In this document: positions 1 through 8,927 of the stretch, piece after piece
Layout of the letters: each line of letters starts with the position of its first letter
Position numbering within the stretch: position 1 is the stretch's first letter
Assembly (NCBI RefSeq): GCF_026586665.1
Contig: NZ_JAODIY010000005.1
Coordinates: forward strand, 62,001-126,000
DNA from: Halovenus rubra
Lineage (GTDB): Archaea; Halobacteriota; Halobacteria; Halobacteriales; Haloarculaceae
Direction of reading: 5' to 3'
Length of the DNA stretch: 64,000 nucleotides
Notes under the pieces: model-generated
What the model was told of the DNA's origin: nothing
Database searches by the model: none
Seen by the model: only the letters and a program-made list of their open reading frames with translations
Translations under genes and position numbers: made by a program

Positions 1-1
1 G

Positions 2-958
2 AGCCCCGACCGCTTGCGAGCCATTCGTCAGGCGCTTGCAGAGAAACACGCAGTCGAGTATGTCGTCCCTGACTCGGTCAATCTTGAACGAGTCCACGCA
101 GTCCACGATAAAGAGTACGTCGCGGAGTTTGAGGAGTTCTGTCAACAAGGTGGCGGTGACTGGGACGCAGATACGGTCGCCAGCGAGGAATCGTGGAAAG
201 CTGCACTTGCAAGCGCTGGCATCGCCGAATGGGCCGCGATGGCTGCACTTGACGGAAAAGACGGTCGAGAGACGCCGTTTGCACTCGGTCGGCCACCAGG
301 ACACCACGCGGTCGAGGACGACGCCATGGGCTTTTGCTTTTTCAACAACGCCGCTATCGCCGCACGCTCGGTCATTGACCGAGGACGTGCCGACCGCGTC
401 GCAATTCTTGACTGGGATGTCCACCACGGCAACGGCATCCAAGACATCTTTTATGATGATGAGTCGATTTTTTATGCTTCTATCCACGAGGACGGGCTCT
501 ATCCGGCTACCGGTACAATCGACGAAACCGGTACTGGAGAAGGCGAGGGCACGACGATGAACATCCCGTTCTCGCCCGGGACGACACAAAGTGCGTATCT
601 TGCCGCGCTAACCGAACTTTTCGGCCCCGCCTTAGACGCGTTCGACCCGGACCTGTTGTTGATTAGTGCTGGCTTTGATGCCCATGAACATGACCCAATC
701 TCCAGAATGCGCGTCTCCACCGAAGGGTACGGACTGCTAACCAAGCGTGTCCGACAAATTGCTGACGATACGGGGGCCGCTCTTGGGTTCGTGCTCGAAG
801 GAGGGTATGGGCTCGATACACTCACAGCCAGCATCGGGATGGTCCACGAGGTATTCAGCGGCTATCAACCCGCACCCGACGATGGTGAAGTCTCAGACCC
901 TGCGCGGGATGTTATCGACCAGGTTAAAGCGCAGGGATTCATCGGCGTTCCCGAGTAG
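2..958 (+). CDS. Histone deacetylase family (HDAC/acetoin utilization/APAH) hydrolase, 5' truncated by window
   Basis: Zn-dependent deacetylase of the HDAC/AcuC/acetylpolyamine amidohydrolase superfamily. It would remove acetyl groups from protein lysines or small amines in the cytoplasm; the substrate cannot be told from sequence. The reading frame is already open at base 2 and begins SPDRLRAIR, the family's usual N-terminal motif, so the true start lies upstream and perhaps 15-25 residues are missing. Visible motifs in order: RPPGHHA (active-site His pair), DWDVHHGNG (zinc Asp and His), SAGFDAH (zinc Asp) and EGGYG near the C-terminus. All catalytic residues are present. Stop TAG at 956-958. 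Class is certain, substrate is not. Confidence 0.92.
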   Translation, partial: SPDRLRAIRQALAEKHAVEYVVPDSVNLERVHAVHDKEYVAEFEEFCQQGGGDWDADTVASEESWKAALASAGIAEWAAMAALDGKDGRETPFALGRPPGHHAVEDDAMGFCFFNNAAIAARSVIDRGRADRVAILDWDVHHGNGIQDIFYDDESIFYASIHEDGLYPATGTIDETGTGEGEGTTMNIPFSPGTTQSAYLAALTELFGPALDAFDPDLLLISAGFDAHEHDPISRMRVSTEGYGLLTKRVRQIADDTGAALGFVLEGGYGLDTLTASIGMVHEVFSGYQPAPDDGEVSDPARDVIDQVKAQGFIGVPE

Positions 959-1042
959 CGCTGGACGGGGCCACCGCAACCACTTTTTTTATGAATAACC
1001 GAAGTCGTCAATGGTATACCCGATGACCCACAAGCGAGAACG

Positions 1043-2611
1043 ATGACCGACGGAGGGTCCGGCGATGTCCTTGATACCAACGAGACGCCGTCCACGCCGC
1101 GCCAAAGCGACGGTGACGGGTCAGTCACGGTCGTCGGGACGGCACACGTCTCACACGAAAGCGTCGAGGAAGTCGAGCAGACAATTGCACAACGACAACC
1201 CGATGTTGTGGCAGTAGAGCTCGATGAGACGCGCTACAGACGGCTTAAAGGAGAATCGCCGGAAGATATCGACGCCGGAGAATTAATATCCGGCAAAACT
1301 GTGTATCAGTTCCTCGCCTACTGGATGTTATCGTACGTACAGGCTCGCTTGGGTGACCGGTTCGATATTGAACCCGGCGCGGATATGATGGCAGCTGTTG
1401 AATCCGCGGAGGAACACGGGAGCGGTGTCGCGTTGGTCGACCGGGATATCCAGCTGACGGTGCGTCGGCTCTGGTCCCGGATGCGCCTGCGCGAGAAGCT
1501 TGGTATTGTTGCTGCCTTGCTTGCCGAAATGGGTGGTCCCTGGACAGCCGGCCTTACTGTCGGCTTTTTCATCGGGACCATTGTGTCGATTATTGCCGGT
1601 GCGCTCGGTGGTCCGTTCTTTATCCCATCTGGGATTGAACTGGGCGTCCCGCTCATTGGCGGGATACTCAGTTCGTTACTTGGCCTTGCAGACGGACTCA
1701 TCGTCGCAGGACTGGTCGCGTTCGCGATTGGACTGCCGATTGCAGCCCTCATCTCACGGTCGACCGAAGACCTCGAGGATGCAGAACTCGATATCGACCG
1801 GCTCACTGATGCCGATGTCGTAACGGCGATGATGGAAGAGTTTCGTCGGTTCTCGCCGGGAGGTGCAGAAGCACTTATCGACGAACGTGACGCATACATC
1901 GCCCACAAACTGGTTGCCCTGCGTGAAGCAGGCTACGATGTTGTTGCCATTGTCGGGGCGGGACACCGTGCGGGAATTGAGCAGTATCTCGAACACCCAG
2001 AGACGTTACCGCCAGCCGATTCCCTTGTCGACGAGCCAAGCCCAAGTCGGATACGGGCAATTGCGTACAAGGCAATTGGCTACGCGTTCACGCTCGGTTT
2101 CTTTGCATTCTTCGTCCTACTCGCAGTCGCTGGTGTACAGGGTGAGTTCCTGCTGAGAGTTTTCGGGGTCTGGTTCCTCGTCAACGGTATCGCGGCAGGC
2201 GTTCTTGCAAAAATTGCTGGGGCACACTGGACAAGCGCAAGCGTCGGCGGTGCGGTCGCATGGCTGACCAGTGTGAACCCGTTGCTCGCACCGGGCTGGT
2301 TCGCCGGGTACGTCGAACTCAAGTATACCAGCGTGAACGTTGCAGATATCAGCAAACTCAACGATATGCTCAGCGACGAGGAGCGACCGATGTCCACACT
2401 CGTCCGAGACATGCGTGATGAAGTTCCAACGTTCCGTCTTATCCTCATCGTGGCGATGACGAACCTCGGAAGCTTCCTCGCTAGCATCTTCTTTGCAACG
2501 GTGCTGTTGCCGTATCTTGCCTCCGATATTGGCGGGGTCACCGAACTCGGGCAACAGATGCTCAGCGGTGCTGAAGAGAGTGCACGTCTCATCTGGGAGA
2601 CGCTGACGTAA
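1043..2611 (+). CDS. TraB/PrgY family membrane protein
   Basis: 522 residues. A TraB-type domain starts near residue 28 (TVVGTAHVSHES, GTAH at 32-35) and its second signature VGAGH sits at about 304-308. Between them, at about 165-240, lie several hydrophobic segments, and a further hydrophobic C-terminal half (about 345-520) has four or more membrane helices. So a soluble TraB fold is interrupted by, and followed by, membrane segments. PrgY, the named relative, lowers pheromone activity in Enterococcus; a peptidase-like role has been proposed for the family, but the function in archaea is unknown. The gene lies 85 bp after the deacetylase, and the M50 protease gene begins 19 bp after its stop, suggesting co-transcription with the latter. 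Confidence 0.85.
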   Translation: MTDGGSGDVLDTNETPSTPRQSDGDGSVTVVGTAHVSHESVEEVEQTIAQRQPDVVAVELDETRYRRLKGESPEDIDAGELISGKTVYQFLAYWMLSYVQARLGDRFDIEPGADMMAAVESAEEHGSGVALVDRDIQLTVRRLWSRMRLREKLGIVAALLAEMGGPWTAGLTVGFFIGTIVSIIAGALGGPFFIPSGIELGVPLIGGILSSLLGLADGLIVAGLVAFAIGLPIAALISRSTEDLEDAELDIDRLTDADVVTAMMEEFRRFSPGGAEALIDERDAYIAHKLVALREAGYDVVAIVGAGHRAGIEQYLEHPETLPPADSLVDEPSPSRIRAIAYKAIGYAFTLGFFAFFVLLAVAGVQGEFLLRVFGVWFLVNGIAAGVLAKIAGAHWTSASVGGAVAWLTSVNPLLAPGWFAGYVELKYTSVNVADISKLNDMLSDEERPMSTLVRDMRDEVPTFRLILIVAMTNLGSFLASIFFATVLLPYLASDIGGVTELGQQMLSGAEESARLIWETLT

Positions 2612-2629
2612 CAACAGACTGTGATACAT

Positions 2630-3259
2630 ATGTATGAGATAGCTGGCATCAAGTTCTACCGGGAGGAATTGCGCGATCTAGCAGTTGCCTGGCTGGCGCT
2701 CGGGGTCGCGTTTACGTTCTTTCTGGAAGGTGACTTTCTCAGGGGACAGCCAATCACGACGCCGAATCCGGCCATACTCGTGCGTGTGTTCTGTCTGAGC
2801 ATGGTGACTGTCGGTACTGCTTTCCTGTTACACGAAATTTCTCATAAGGTCGTTGCGGTCCGCTTTGGACAGGTTGCAGCGTTTCGTGCCCAGTATAATA
2901 TGCTGGCGCTGGCGGTTGCTTCCGGTATTGCAGGCTTTTTGTTTGCCGCACCGGGGGCAGTCCATCACCGTGGCCACATTACGCTTCGGGAAAACGGCCT
3001 TGTCGCCGTTGCAGGTCCGGTGACGAACCTGCTTCTCGCGGCTGTCTTTGTCATCCCGTTTCTCGTCGGGTCGGGCTTTATCGCTGAGTTGGGGTCGATG
3101 GGTGTTGTTATCAACCTCTTTCTTGGCGCGTTCAACATGGTTCCCGCCGGCCCACTTGATGGCAAGACTGTCTATCGGTGGAACAAAGCAGTATTTGCAG
3201 GAGTCTTTGCTGTCGCTGTCGGTTCCGGTCTCGCCTTCTTGTTGGTGTTTTTCCTCTAA
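2630..3259 (+). CDS. M50 family (site-2-protease-like) membrane metalloprotease
   Basis: About 209 residues if the ATG at 2630 is used; a GTG at 2621 is an alternative start. Hydrophobic throughout with about five or six membrane helices. The zinc-binding HExxH motif is HEISH at about residues 68-72 inside a membrane segment. The second conserved motif of the family appears near residue 170 as PLDG, which supplies the third zinc ligand (Asp). This places the catalytic site within the membrane, as in SREBP site-2 proteases and bacterial relatives. No PDZ domain is present, so it is a minimal form. It lies 18 bp downstream of the TraB gene. Substrate unknown. Confidence 0.85.
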   Translation: MYEIAGIKFYREELRDLAVAWLALGVAFTFFLEGDFLRGQPITTPNPAILVRVFCLSMVTVGTAFLLHEISHKVVAVRFGQVAAFRAQYNMLALAVASGIAGFLFAAPGAVHHRGHITLRENGLVAVAGPVTNLLLAAVFVIPFLVGSGFIAELGSMGVVINLFLGAFNMVPAGPLDGKTVYRWNKAVFAGVFAVAVGSGLAFLLVFFL

Positions 3260-3374
3260 CGATTGCCCTAACTGTCTGTTTTGAATTACTGCGGTTCGGG
3301 TTTTGTGAGATCGCTGCTACTATTAGCTACCGGCAAACGGTGGGCTTTTGCCCACTCCCACCACTCTCACGACC

Positions 3375-4376
3375 ATGAGCGAGGACGCGGACGAGACTGA
3401 CTCGGAGGAGGGACTTACCTACGCAGAGACTGGCGTGGATATCGACAAAAGCGAGGCAGCAACACACGCGCTTATCGGCGCGGTTGGCGAGTTTGAAGGC
3501 GACTACGCGGGCCTTGTCGATATTGGTGACCAGTATCTTGCCCTGGCAACTGACGGCGTTGGAACGAAATTACTCGTTGCCGAGGCAATCGATGACTACT
3601 CCACCATCGGCATCGATTGTATTGCGATGAATGTCAACGACCTCGTCGCACAAGGGGTTGAACCCGTTGCATTCGTCGACTATCTTGCAGTCGAACAACC
3701 GGACGACGAAACTGCAACAGCAATTGGTGAGGGGCTCAGCCGGGGAGCCGAGCAGGCGACAGTCCAACTTATCGGTGGCGAGACAGCTGTCATGCCAGAT
3801 GTAATCAAAGGGCTTGATATCGCTGGTGCGTGTGCTGGTCTCGCTCCGAAAGGAACGCTATTCCCCGGTGACGCCAGTCCAGGCGACGTACTCGTTGGCT
3901 GGCCCTCTAGTGGGGTTCACTCGAATGGGCTGACGTTGGCACGAGAGGCGGTGACGCGCGACCACGAGTATACGGACCCGTTCCCGCCCGAACCCGACAA
4001 TACAATTGCAGAGACGCTACTGGAACCGACACGTATCTACACCGACTTGCTCGGACCGCTCCGCGAGCAAGAAACGCATGCGGCCGCACATGTCACTGGC
4101 GGCGGCTGGACGAACCTCACCCGGATGGGAGACCACCGGTATGAGATTACCGACCCATTTGCGGCCCAGCCAATCTTCGAGTTCGTCCAACGTGAGGGCA
4201 ACATCGACGATGAGGAGATGCACCGAACGTTCAATATGGGGACTGGGTTCGTCGCTGCTATGCCGGAACGAGACGCTGAGGCTGTTCTGTCAGAAACTGA
4301 AGATGGGCGTCTTATCGGAAGCGTTGCCGAGTGTGATGAAGGCTGTGTCGAAGTACGTGAGTTACGCATCGCCTGA
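3375..4376 (+). CDS. purM: Phosphoribosylformylglycinamidine cyclo-ligase (AIR synthetase)
   Basis: Step 5 of de novo purine synthesis: ATP-dependent ring closure of FGAM to AIR in the cytoplasm. 333 residues from the ATG at 3375; an in-frame start 27 bp upstream would add nine unlikely residues. Family motifs: the N-terminal LTYAETGVDIDKS, DGVGTKLL (nucleotide/substrate loop), the NVNDLVAQGVEP segment, IGGETAVMP and the Gly-rich C-terminal HVTGGGWTNLTRM. Length and motif order match the family. The upstream neighbour points the same way but is separated by 115 bp. Another purine gene, purO, lies at 40.6 kb. Confidence 0.96.
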   Translation: MSEDADETDSEEGLTYAETGVDIDKSEAATHALIGAVGEFEGDYAGLVDIGDQYLALATDGVGTKLLVAEAIDDYSTIGIDCIAMNVNDLVAQGVEPVAFVDYLAVEQPDDETATAIGEGLSRGAEQATVQLIGGETAVMPDVIKGLDIAGACAGLAPKGTLFPGDASPGDVLVGWPSSGVHSNGLTLAREAVTRDHEYTDPFPPEPDNTIAETLLEPTRIYTDLLGPLREQETHAAAHVTGGGWTNLTRMGDHRYEITDPFAAQPIFEFVQREGNIDDEEMHRTFNMGTGFVAAMPERDAEAVLSETEDGRLIGSVAECDEGCVEVRELRIA

Positions 4377-4519
4377 CGCTCAGTCCGAGAAAAGACCAAT
4401 AAAAGCAACCGACCACAAACAGTTACGTGATGGTCAAAACACCCCGTCTTTATGGGTACTGAGCACAGTTCCTATTTTTAGAAACCAGTTGTTTCTTATA
4501 CCATCGCGTACCGACATAA

Positions 4520-5470
4520 ATGGAGGAACGATTCATATCTGTGTTTAATTCACACGAAACACCGACAATCCCACAGTCAGAGCGTGATTCGGTCCGAGCG
4601 CTTGACTGCCCTCCTCGGCCGACTATCGTTAGCATCAGCGATATCCATGGCTTTCTCGGTGAGGCACGAAGCGCTCTTTTGACGCTTTCTGATCATCCTG
4701 ACTACGACCCAATTGTCAAGACAGACCCAGCACGTCGACTGCACTGGGCAGGCGGCGAAGAGTATGTGCTAGTAATTAATGGCGACCTTATTGACAGAGG
4801 GCCACAAAGTGGCCGGGTTGTCGATATGGTTGACCGACTCATTGATGAAGCTCCGCGTGGGCACGTTCGGGTCACGGTTGGCAACCACGAAATGGGGGTA
4901 TTGAACCAGGAACTGTACGGCTGGTCGGATTGGTATGCCGGGCAGCGGAGCCAAGACGAACGTCGTGCGTTCATGGATGCGGTTCTCGATGGCCACGTCG
5001 TCGCGGCCTACGAAGGGTATACTGTCACGTATGCCCATGCTGGTCAACCCGAGCCATACGAGATTAAGACGGTAAATGACGACCTCATCGACGGTGTCCA
5101 GCAGTTACAGGACAAACTTGGCGAACCCGAGGCAACGGAAAAACAGCGTGAACTCCTCGAAGAACATCCACAAGTGTTTGGCTTCGGGAACGAACATTCC
5201 CGAGGGCCAGGAGCAGGAATTACATGGCTTGACTTTGAATATATGCCCAGCGACGCCCCACCACAGATCGTTGGTCACAGCCGACATGATGCGCCGACTC
5301 GGCGTGGGGATGTCATTTGTGAGAATGTTATCCGCTCAAACCGCCGCGAGGATGGTGGTGAAGCGGTTCTTGTCGAGACACCCGAATCGATTACTGCATT
5401 GGGACGAACAGCTGACGGAAGTGTTGATACACACACATTCTCTTTTCCGAACCGGGACAATTCTGCCTAG
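4520..5470 (+). CDS. Calcineurin-like metallophosphoesterase (PPP-type phosphatase)
   Basis: 316-residue phosphoesterase. The dinuclear-metal motifs are in the expected order: SDIHG (D-x-H), NGDLIDRGP (GDxxDRG, the form found in PPP phosphatases), GNHE, and GHSR near the C-terminus. The GDxxDRG and GNHE forms point to the protein phosphatase/Ap4A-hydrolase branch rather than the cyclic-nucleotide branch. About 40 residues precede the first motif. A TATA-like TTCTTATACC at about 4493-4502 lies roughly 20-25 bp before the ATG at 4520, consistent with a leaderless transcript. It converges with the XRE-CBS gene, with 18 bp between stops. Physiological substrate unknown. Confidence 0.88.
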   Translation: MEERFISVFNSHETPTIPQSERDSVRALDCPPRPTIVSISDIHGFLGEARSALLTLSDHPDYDPIVKTDPARRLHWAGGEEYVLVINGDLIDRGPQSGRVVDMVDRLIDEAPRGHVRVTVGNHEMGVLNQELYGWSDWYAGQRSQDERRAFMDAVLDGHVVAAYEGYTVTYAHAGQPEPYEIKTVNDDLIDGVQQLQDKLGEPEATEKQRELLEEHPQVFGFGNEHSRGPGAGITWLDFEYMPSDAPPQIVGHSRHDAPTRRGDVICENVIRSNRREDGGEAVLVETPESITALGRTADGSVDTHTFSFPNRDNSA

Positions 5471-5488
5471 CTACTTGGGCACAGATAC

Positions 5489-6031
5489 TCAGGAGAGATA
5501 GCGTGCGATATCTGCCTCGGTGATGATACCGACGGTCTCTCCGGCTTCAACAACGAGTACAGCATCGTTATGGTCGAGATGAGCGTCGACAGTGTCGAGC
5601 AGGGCATCAGGCTCGACGATACTAATGGCCTCTCGCATTACCTCCGCAACCGGAAGGTCACCGACATTTCCTTCGGAGCGATGTCTAATATCTGATGTTC
5701 CGATTAGTCCCTCGGGAGTTCCCTCGCGTACCACAGGAACCTGCGAGAACCCTCGTTCGTTCATCATCTCTGTCGTTTTGTGGACGCTATCGTCGGGGGC
5801 AACACTTGTTACCGGTGCGTTCATCAGGTCTTTTGCCCGGTTGAGTCCACCCTCTGCCTCTTCTAATGCATTGACAATGCGCCTGAGCGTTGAGAGTCGT
5901 GGGTCAACATCTCCGCCTTCGATACGTGCAACCAGCGGCTGTGAGACTGACGCGCTCTCGGCTAACTCGCTCTGTGTGAGGTCGAGCTCAAGCCGACGCT
6001 CGCGTAGCTCCTCTGGCGTTGGGAGTTCCAT
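5489..6031 (-). CDS. XRE-type HTH regulator with two CBS domains
   Basis: 180 residues. Residues about 5-60 form a Cro/CI-type helix-turn-helix (LTQSELAESASVSQPLVARIE, then a LRRIVNALEE helix). Residues about 66-180 form a CBS pair (AKDLMNAPVTSVAPDD and VAEVMREAISIVEPD). This architecture occurs in archaeal regulators thought to sense adenine nucleotides or similar ligands through the CBS pair and to bind DNA through the HTH; the target is unknown. Start ATG at 6031. The UPF0212 gene lies 58 bp upstream on the same strand, so the two may share a transcript. Confidence 0.9.
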   Translation of the reverse strand: MELPTPEELRERRLELDLTQSELAESASVSQPLVARIEGGDVDPRLSTLRRIVNALEEAEGGLNRAKDLMNAPVTSVAPDDSVHKTTEMMNERGFSQVPVVREGTPEGLIGTSDIRHRSEGNVGDLPVAEVMREAISIVEPDALLDTVDAHLDHNDAVLVVEAGETVGIITEADIARYLS

Positions 6032-6089
6032 ACCCTTCGATAACTTGCAGTAATATATAAAAGTATCGACCGTTGTCTGGCGATGGGAG

Positions 6090-6449
6090 TCAGCCAGATT
6101 CCTCTTCGTCGTCGATTTCGAGGGTTTCGATGACCGTCAGTGGGACATCCCGCAGTGCTCCCCCAATATCGCTTTTGGCGATACGTTCGGCGTGTTCGTC
6201 ACTCTCGGCGTTGAAGACTTTCATCTCGAGCATGAGTCCGACCAGCGATGTGTCTGCGGCAATAAACGCGGAGTCGAAGGGCTCAGCACAGGCGGGACAC
6301 TCCGTGAAGCCGACTTCAACTTCCACGTAGTCCATATCTTCCTCGTTAAGACGCTTGCCAGCTTCGCTCACTGCGACACCAATGGCGTCGTCAATGTCAT
6401 CGACGTCGTGAACCAGCCAGGCCGCTTCCAACACAACACGATAGTTCAT
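6090..6449 (-). CDS. UPF0212 / DUF555 family protein
   Basis: 119 residues matching the archaeal UPF0212 (DUF555) family by overall sequence: an N-terminal [13 protein letters not shown], an acidic helical region, a single CPAC pair at about residue 53 that may help bind a metal, and the segment [18 protein letters not shown]. No biochemical role is known for the family. It is encoded upstream of the XRE-CBS regulator on the same strand. Its promoter must lie in the 295-bp divergent region shared with the small membrane-protein gene at 6745. Confidence 0.8.
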   Translation of the reverse strand: MNYRVVLEAAWLVHDVDDIDDAIGVAVSEAGKRLNEEDMDYVEVEVGFTECPACAEPFDSAFIAADTSLVGLMLEMKVFNAESDEHAERIAKSDIGGALRDVPLTVIETLEIDDEEESG

Positions 6450-6603
6450 AGCCTAACTATACTGGGGCACATACTCGTCCTTTTTGATTTCATTCCGCGA
6501 GTTGTCCAAGCGTACGTCACAAAAATTATCGCCATAACTTATACAGACATGGTCTCGGTGTAACCCTTTTCTTCTCTGCATATTGAGATCCTCTTGCATT
6601 TCA

Positions 6604-6641
6604 TTTTGTATGGGACGCTATCTTTGGTAGATCATACAAAA
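6604..6641. repeat. Inverted repeat in divergent intergenic region
   Basis: A perfect 9-bp inverted repeat, TTTTGTATG at 6604-6612 and CATACAAAA at 6633-6641, separated by 20 bp. It lies inside the 295-bp gap between the divergent UPF0212 gene and the gene at 6745. The arms are spaced about two helical turns apart (start to start 29 bp), which suits a dimeric regulator binding site; a hairpin in RNA is also possible. I see no ORF in the rest of the gap. Confidence 0.45.
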
Positions 6642-6706
6642 CACAATGCTGATCGGTGATAGCGGGGCTGTACGACTACACAGCTGATGAGAACTGCTAC
6701 CCAAGG

Positions 6707-6716
6707 CTTATATATA
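6707..6716 (+). promoter_or_regulatory. TATA box for gene at 6745
   Basis: CTTATATATA at 6707-6716 is a strong archaeal TATA element. The start codon at 6745 lies about 30 bp downstream, so transcription would begin at or just before the ATG, giving the leaderless transcript usual in haloarchaea. This supports the ATG at 6745 over the GTG at 6733. Confidence 0.6.
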
Positions 6717-6744
6717 CGAACTCTCTGGTCAGGTGTATAAGACG

Positions 6745-6921
6745 ATGCAACGCCTGTACAATGCACTGCTGTTGACGCTGTACCAACTAACGCTACTCAC
6801 CGGCATCGCGCTACTGCCGGTCGCACTGCTCACGCGCCGTGTTGGCGTCACCCTCCCAATAGACCGCGCAGTCCTCCGCCTCAAGGAGGCCTACGAGGCA
6901 CAGACATCGACAGGACAGTAG
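6745..6921 (+). CDS. Small haloarchaeal membrane protein of unknown function
   Basis: 58 residues from the ATG at 6745. The N-terminal half (about residues 6-32) is a long hydrophobic stretch rich in Leu, enough for one or two membrane passes. A basic turn (TRRVG) and an amphipathic C-terminal helix (AVLRLKEAYEAQ) follow. The strong TATA box 30 bp upstream and haloarchaeal codon use argue that it is a real gene. It lies 77 bp upstream of psmB on the same strand. I do not recognise a family. Confidence 0.6.
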   Translation: MQRLYNALLLTLYQLTLLTGIALLPVALLTRRVGVTLPIDRAVLRLKEAYEAQTSTGQ

Positions 6922-6998
6922 CCCGATTCGATACTCAACTCCCAGCCGTATTTTCTCGAACGAGAACCTTATTACGTCACCGGCCGCTACTGAGGTAT

Positions 6999-7724
6999 AT
7001 GCACGACCAATCGTTCGGCTCCGACGTTTCACCAGGTAAGCACATGGCCGGGCGCTACGACACAGAACCGTACGAGCCCGAGCTGGGTTCTCTCCCGAAC
7101 GGTGACCGGGACGAAGAAGCTGTCAACAAGACTGGAACGACGACAATCGGCATTTCTACCGATGAGGGTGTTGTCATCGCTACAGACATGCGAGCCAGCC
7201 TTGGCGGCCGCTTTGTTTCAAACAAGAATGTCCAGAAAGTCGAACAGATTCACCCGAACGCGGCGCTGACACTCGTCGGGAGTGTCGGCGGTGCACAGTC
7301 CTTTATTCGTACACTGCGCTCGGAGGTCAACCTCTATGAGGCACGCCGCGGCAAGGAAATGAGCATGCAAGCGCTTTCGACACTTGCGGGCAATTTCGCC
7401 CGCGGTGGCCCGTTCCTCGCGATCAATCCGATTCTTGGCGGTGTTGACGACGAGGGCAGCCACGTTTACAGCATTGACCCCGCTGGCGGTGTCATGAAAG
7501 ACGATTACACGATTACTGGCTCCGGCCTCACCGTTGCCTACGGGACGCTCGAAGACCGCTACGAACCGGACATGTCGCTTGACGAGGCACAGCGGGCTGC
7601 TGGCGCAGGTATCAAAGCTGCTGCCGAGCGTGACACTGGCTCCGGAAACGGGATTTACGTCGCAAAGGTCACCACTGACGGCGTGGAAATTACCGATTAC
7701 GGACTCGACGAACTCGACGTCTAA
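6999..7724 (+). CDS. psmB: Proteasome beta subunit
   Basis: Catalytic beta subunit of the archaeal 20S proteasome, an N-terminal Thr hydrolase. 241 residues. The first 46 form a long acidic propeptide that ends at KTG; autocleavage before Thr47 (G-TTTIG) would expose the nucleophile. The mature part shows the family's ATDMRASLGG, LVGSVGG and SGNGIYVAK segments. The haloarchaeal propeptide is long compared with that of Thermoplasma. The alpha subunit and the PAN ATPase are not in this window. A T-rich stretch just after the stop (CTTTTTATTCTGTTTT) is a likely terminator. Confidence 0.97.
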   Translation: MHDQSFGSDVSPGKHMAGRYDTEPYEPELGSLPNGDRDEEAVNKTGTTTIGISTDEGVVIATDMRASLGGRFVSNKNVQKVEQIHPNAALTLVGSVGGAQSFIRTLRSEVNLYEARRGKEMSMQALSTLAGNFARGGPFLAINPILGGVDDEGSHVYSIDPAGGVMKDDYTITGSGLTVAYGTLEDRYEPDMSLDEAQRAAGAGIKAAAERDTGSGNGIYVAKVTTDGVEITDYGLDELDV

Positions 7725-7794
7725 TCGGTCCTTTTTATTCTGTTTTCGAAAGCACCAGCGCCACGCTTAGGTCGTTTCAATACCTATACCCTGT

Positions 7795-8112
7795 ATGGAG
7801 TGGCTGTTACTCAGCATCTTGATTGGCTTCCCGCTTTTGGCACTTGCTGCCGGGGCGGCGTACGTCTACTCTGATGCACTCGACCACGACATGGAGCCAC
7901 GAAAGTGGGCGGCTCTGGCGTTTTTCGTGCCGTTTTTCGGGTTTTTTGCGTATCTGTTCGAGCGTGACGAACAGAACTTGGACACGAGCGACCGCGAGGA
8001 GATGTTCACAGATGGCCCGTTCCAGATTCACAAGTCGCGTGCCCAGGAGACACCCCTTGCACGGACCGAAGACGAGGACGGTGCTGAAGATACGTACCGG
8101 GACGACAGTTAA
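7795..8112 (+). CDS. Small membrane protein with PLDc_N-like hairpin
   Basis: 105 residues. Two membrane helices at about 3-25 and 40-60 are joined by a short acidic/basic loop (DHDMEPRKWAAL), followed by a charged cytoplasmic tail of about 45 residues. The helix-loop-helix with FFVPFFGFFAYLFER resembles the N-terminal hairpin found in cardiolipin-synthase-like proteins (PLDc_N), but no catalytic domain follows. Function unknown. It follows psmB by 70 bp after a T-rich stretch and is probably transcribed separately. Confidence 0.7.
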   Translation: MEWLLLSILIGFPLLALAAGAAYVYSDALDHDMEPRKWAALAFFVPFFGFFAYLFERDEQNLDTSDREEMFTDGPFQIHKSRAQETPLARTEDEDGAEDTYRDDS

Positions 8113-8224
8113 CAGGGCGGCTGGACTCAGTGCGGCCAACAACTGCGTCGATGTGACTGGTTATAACGGGAACAAGAGTCTAACATCGGTGTGATTTAAT
8201 CCCACCAAAGCGTTTTACTTGATA

Positions 8225-8905
8225 ATGAGCGTTCAAGAGGAGTTTGACCAATGGGCTCAGACAGGCAAGGATAGAGGCATGGAAGAGCGACACTGGCACA
8301 CTGCCAAACACGCGCTTGCACGGATGCCGGTCGAGTCCGGCGAAACGGTACTTGACCTCGGGACTGGTTCAGGGTACGCTCTCCGAGCACTCCGTGAAAC
8401 CAGAGATGTCGGCCAAAGTGTGGGTCTCGATGGCTCCCCACAGATGGTCTACAACGCCAGAGAGTACACTGACGACGAGTTACTACGGTTTGTTGGTGGT
8501 GATTTTCATACACTCCCATTCGCCGACAATAGCGTCCACCACGTCTGGTCGATGGAAGCGTTCTACTACTCACAGCGTCCCGGCCAAGTGTTGCGCGAAA
8601 TCCGGCGGATACTCCGTCCAGGTGGCACCTTCTACTGTGCGGTCAACTTCTTCGAGGAATCTCGATACACCCACGAATGGCAAGATCGCATCGAGGTTGA
8701 GATGCAACTATGGAACAAAGAACAGTACCGCGAGGCATTCCGTGAGGCTGGCCTTCACGTCGCTGAACAAGATACCATACCAGATCAGGAAATCGAAATA
8801 CCGCCCGAATCGGAGTTCCCAACCGAAAACTGGGACAGTCGGGAGGCAATGGTTGACCGGTATCGAACCTACGGAACGCTGCTGACTGTCGGTGTTGCTC
8901 CGTAA
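8225..8905 (+). CDS. Class I SAM-dependent methyltransferase
   Basis: 226 residues from the ATG at 8225 (a TTG two codons earlier is less likely). Rossmann-type methyltransferase: motif I is VLDLGTGSGYAL (SAM glycine loop), an acidic residue ends strand 2 (VGLDGSP), motif post-II is GDFHTLPFADN, and the core ends with LRPGGTFYCAVNFF. The N-terminal region EEFDQWAQTGKDRGMEERHW resembles the ubiquinone/menaquinone C-methyltransferase-like group. The acceptor cannot be predicted. It converges with the heme A synthase gene. Confidence 0.85.
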   Translation: MSVQEEFDQWAQTGKDRGMEERHWHTAKHALARMPVESGETVLDLGTGSGYALRALRETRDVGQSVGLDGSPQMVYNAREYTDDELLRFVGGDFHTLPFADNSVHHVWSMEAFYYSQRPGQVLREIRRILRPGGTFYCAVNFFEESRYTHEWQDRIEVEMQLWNKEQYREAFREAGLHVAEQDTIPDQEIEIPPESEFPTENWDSREAMVDRYRTYGTLLTVGVAP

Positions 8906-8927
8906 ACGAGGCTGACGTATACGATTC

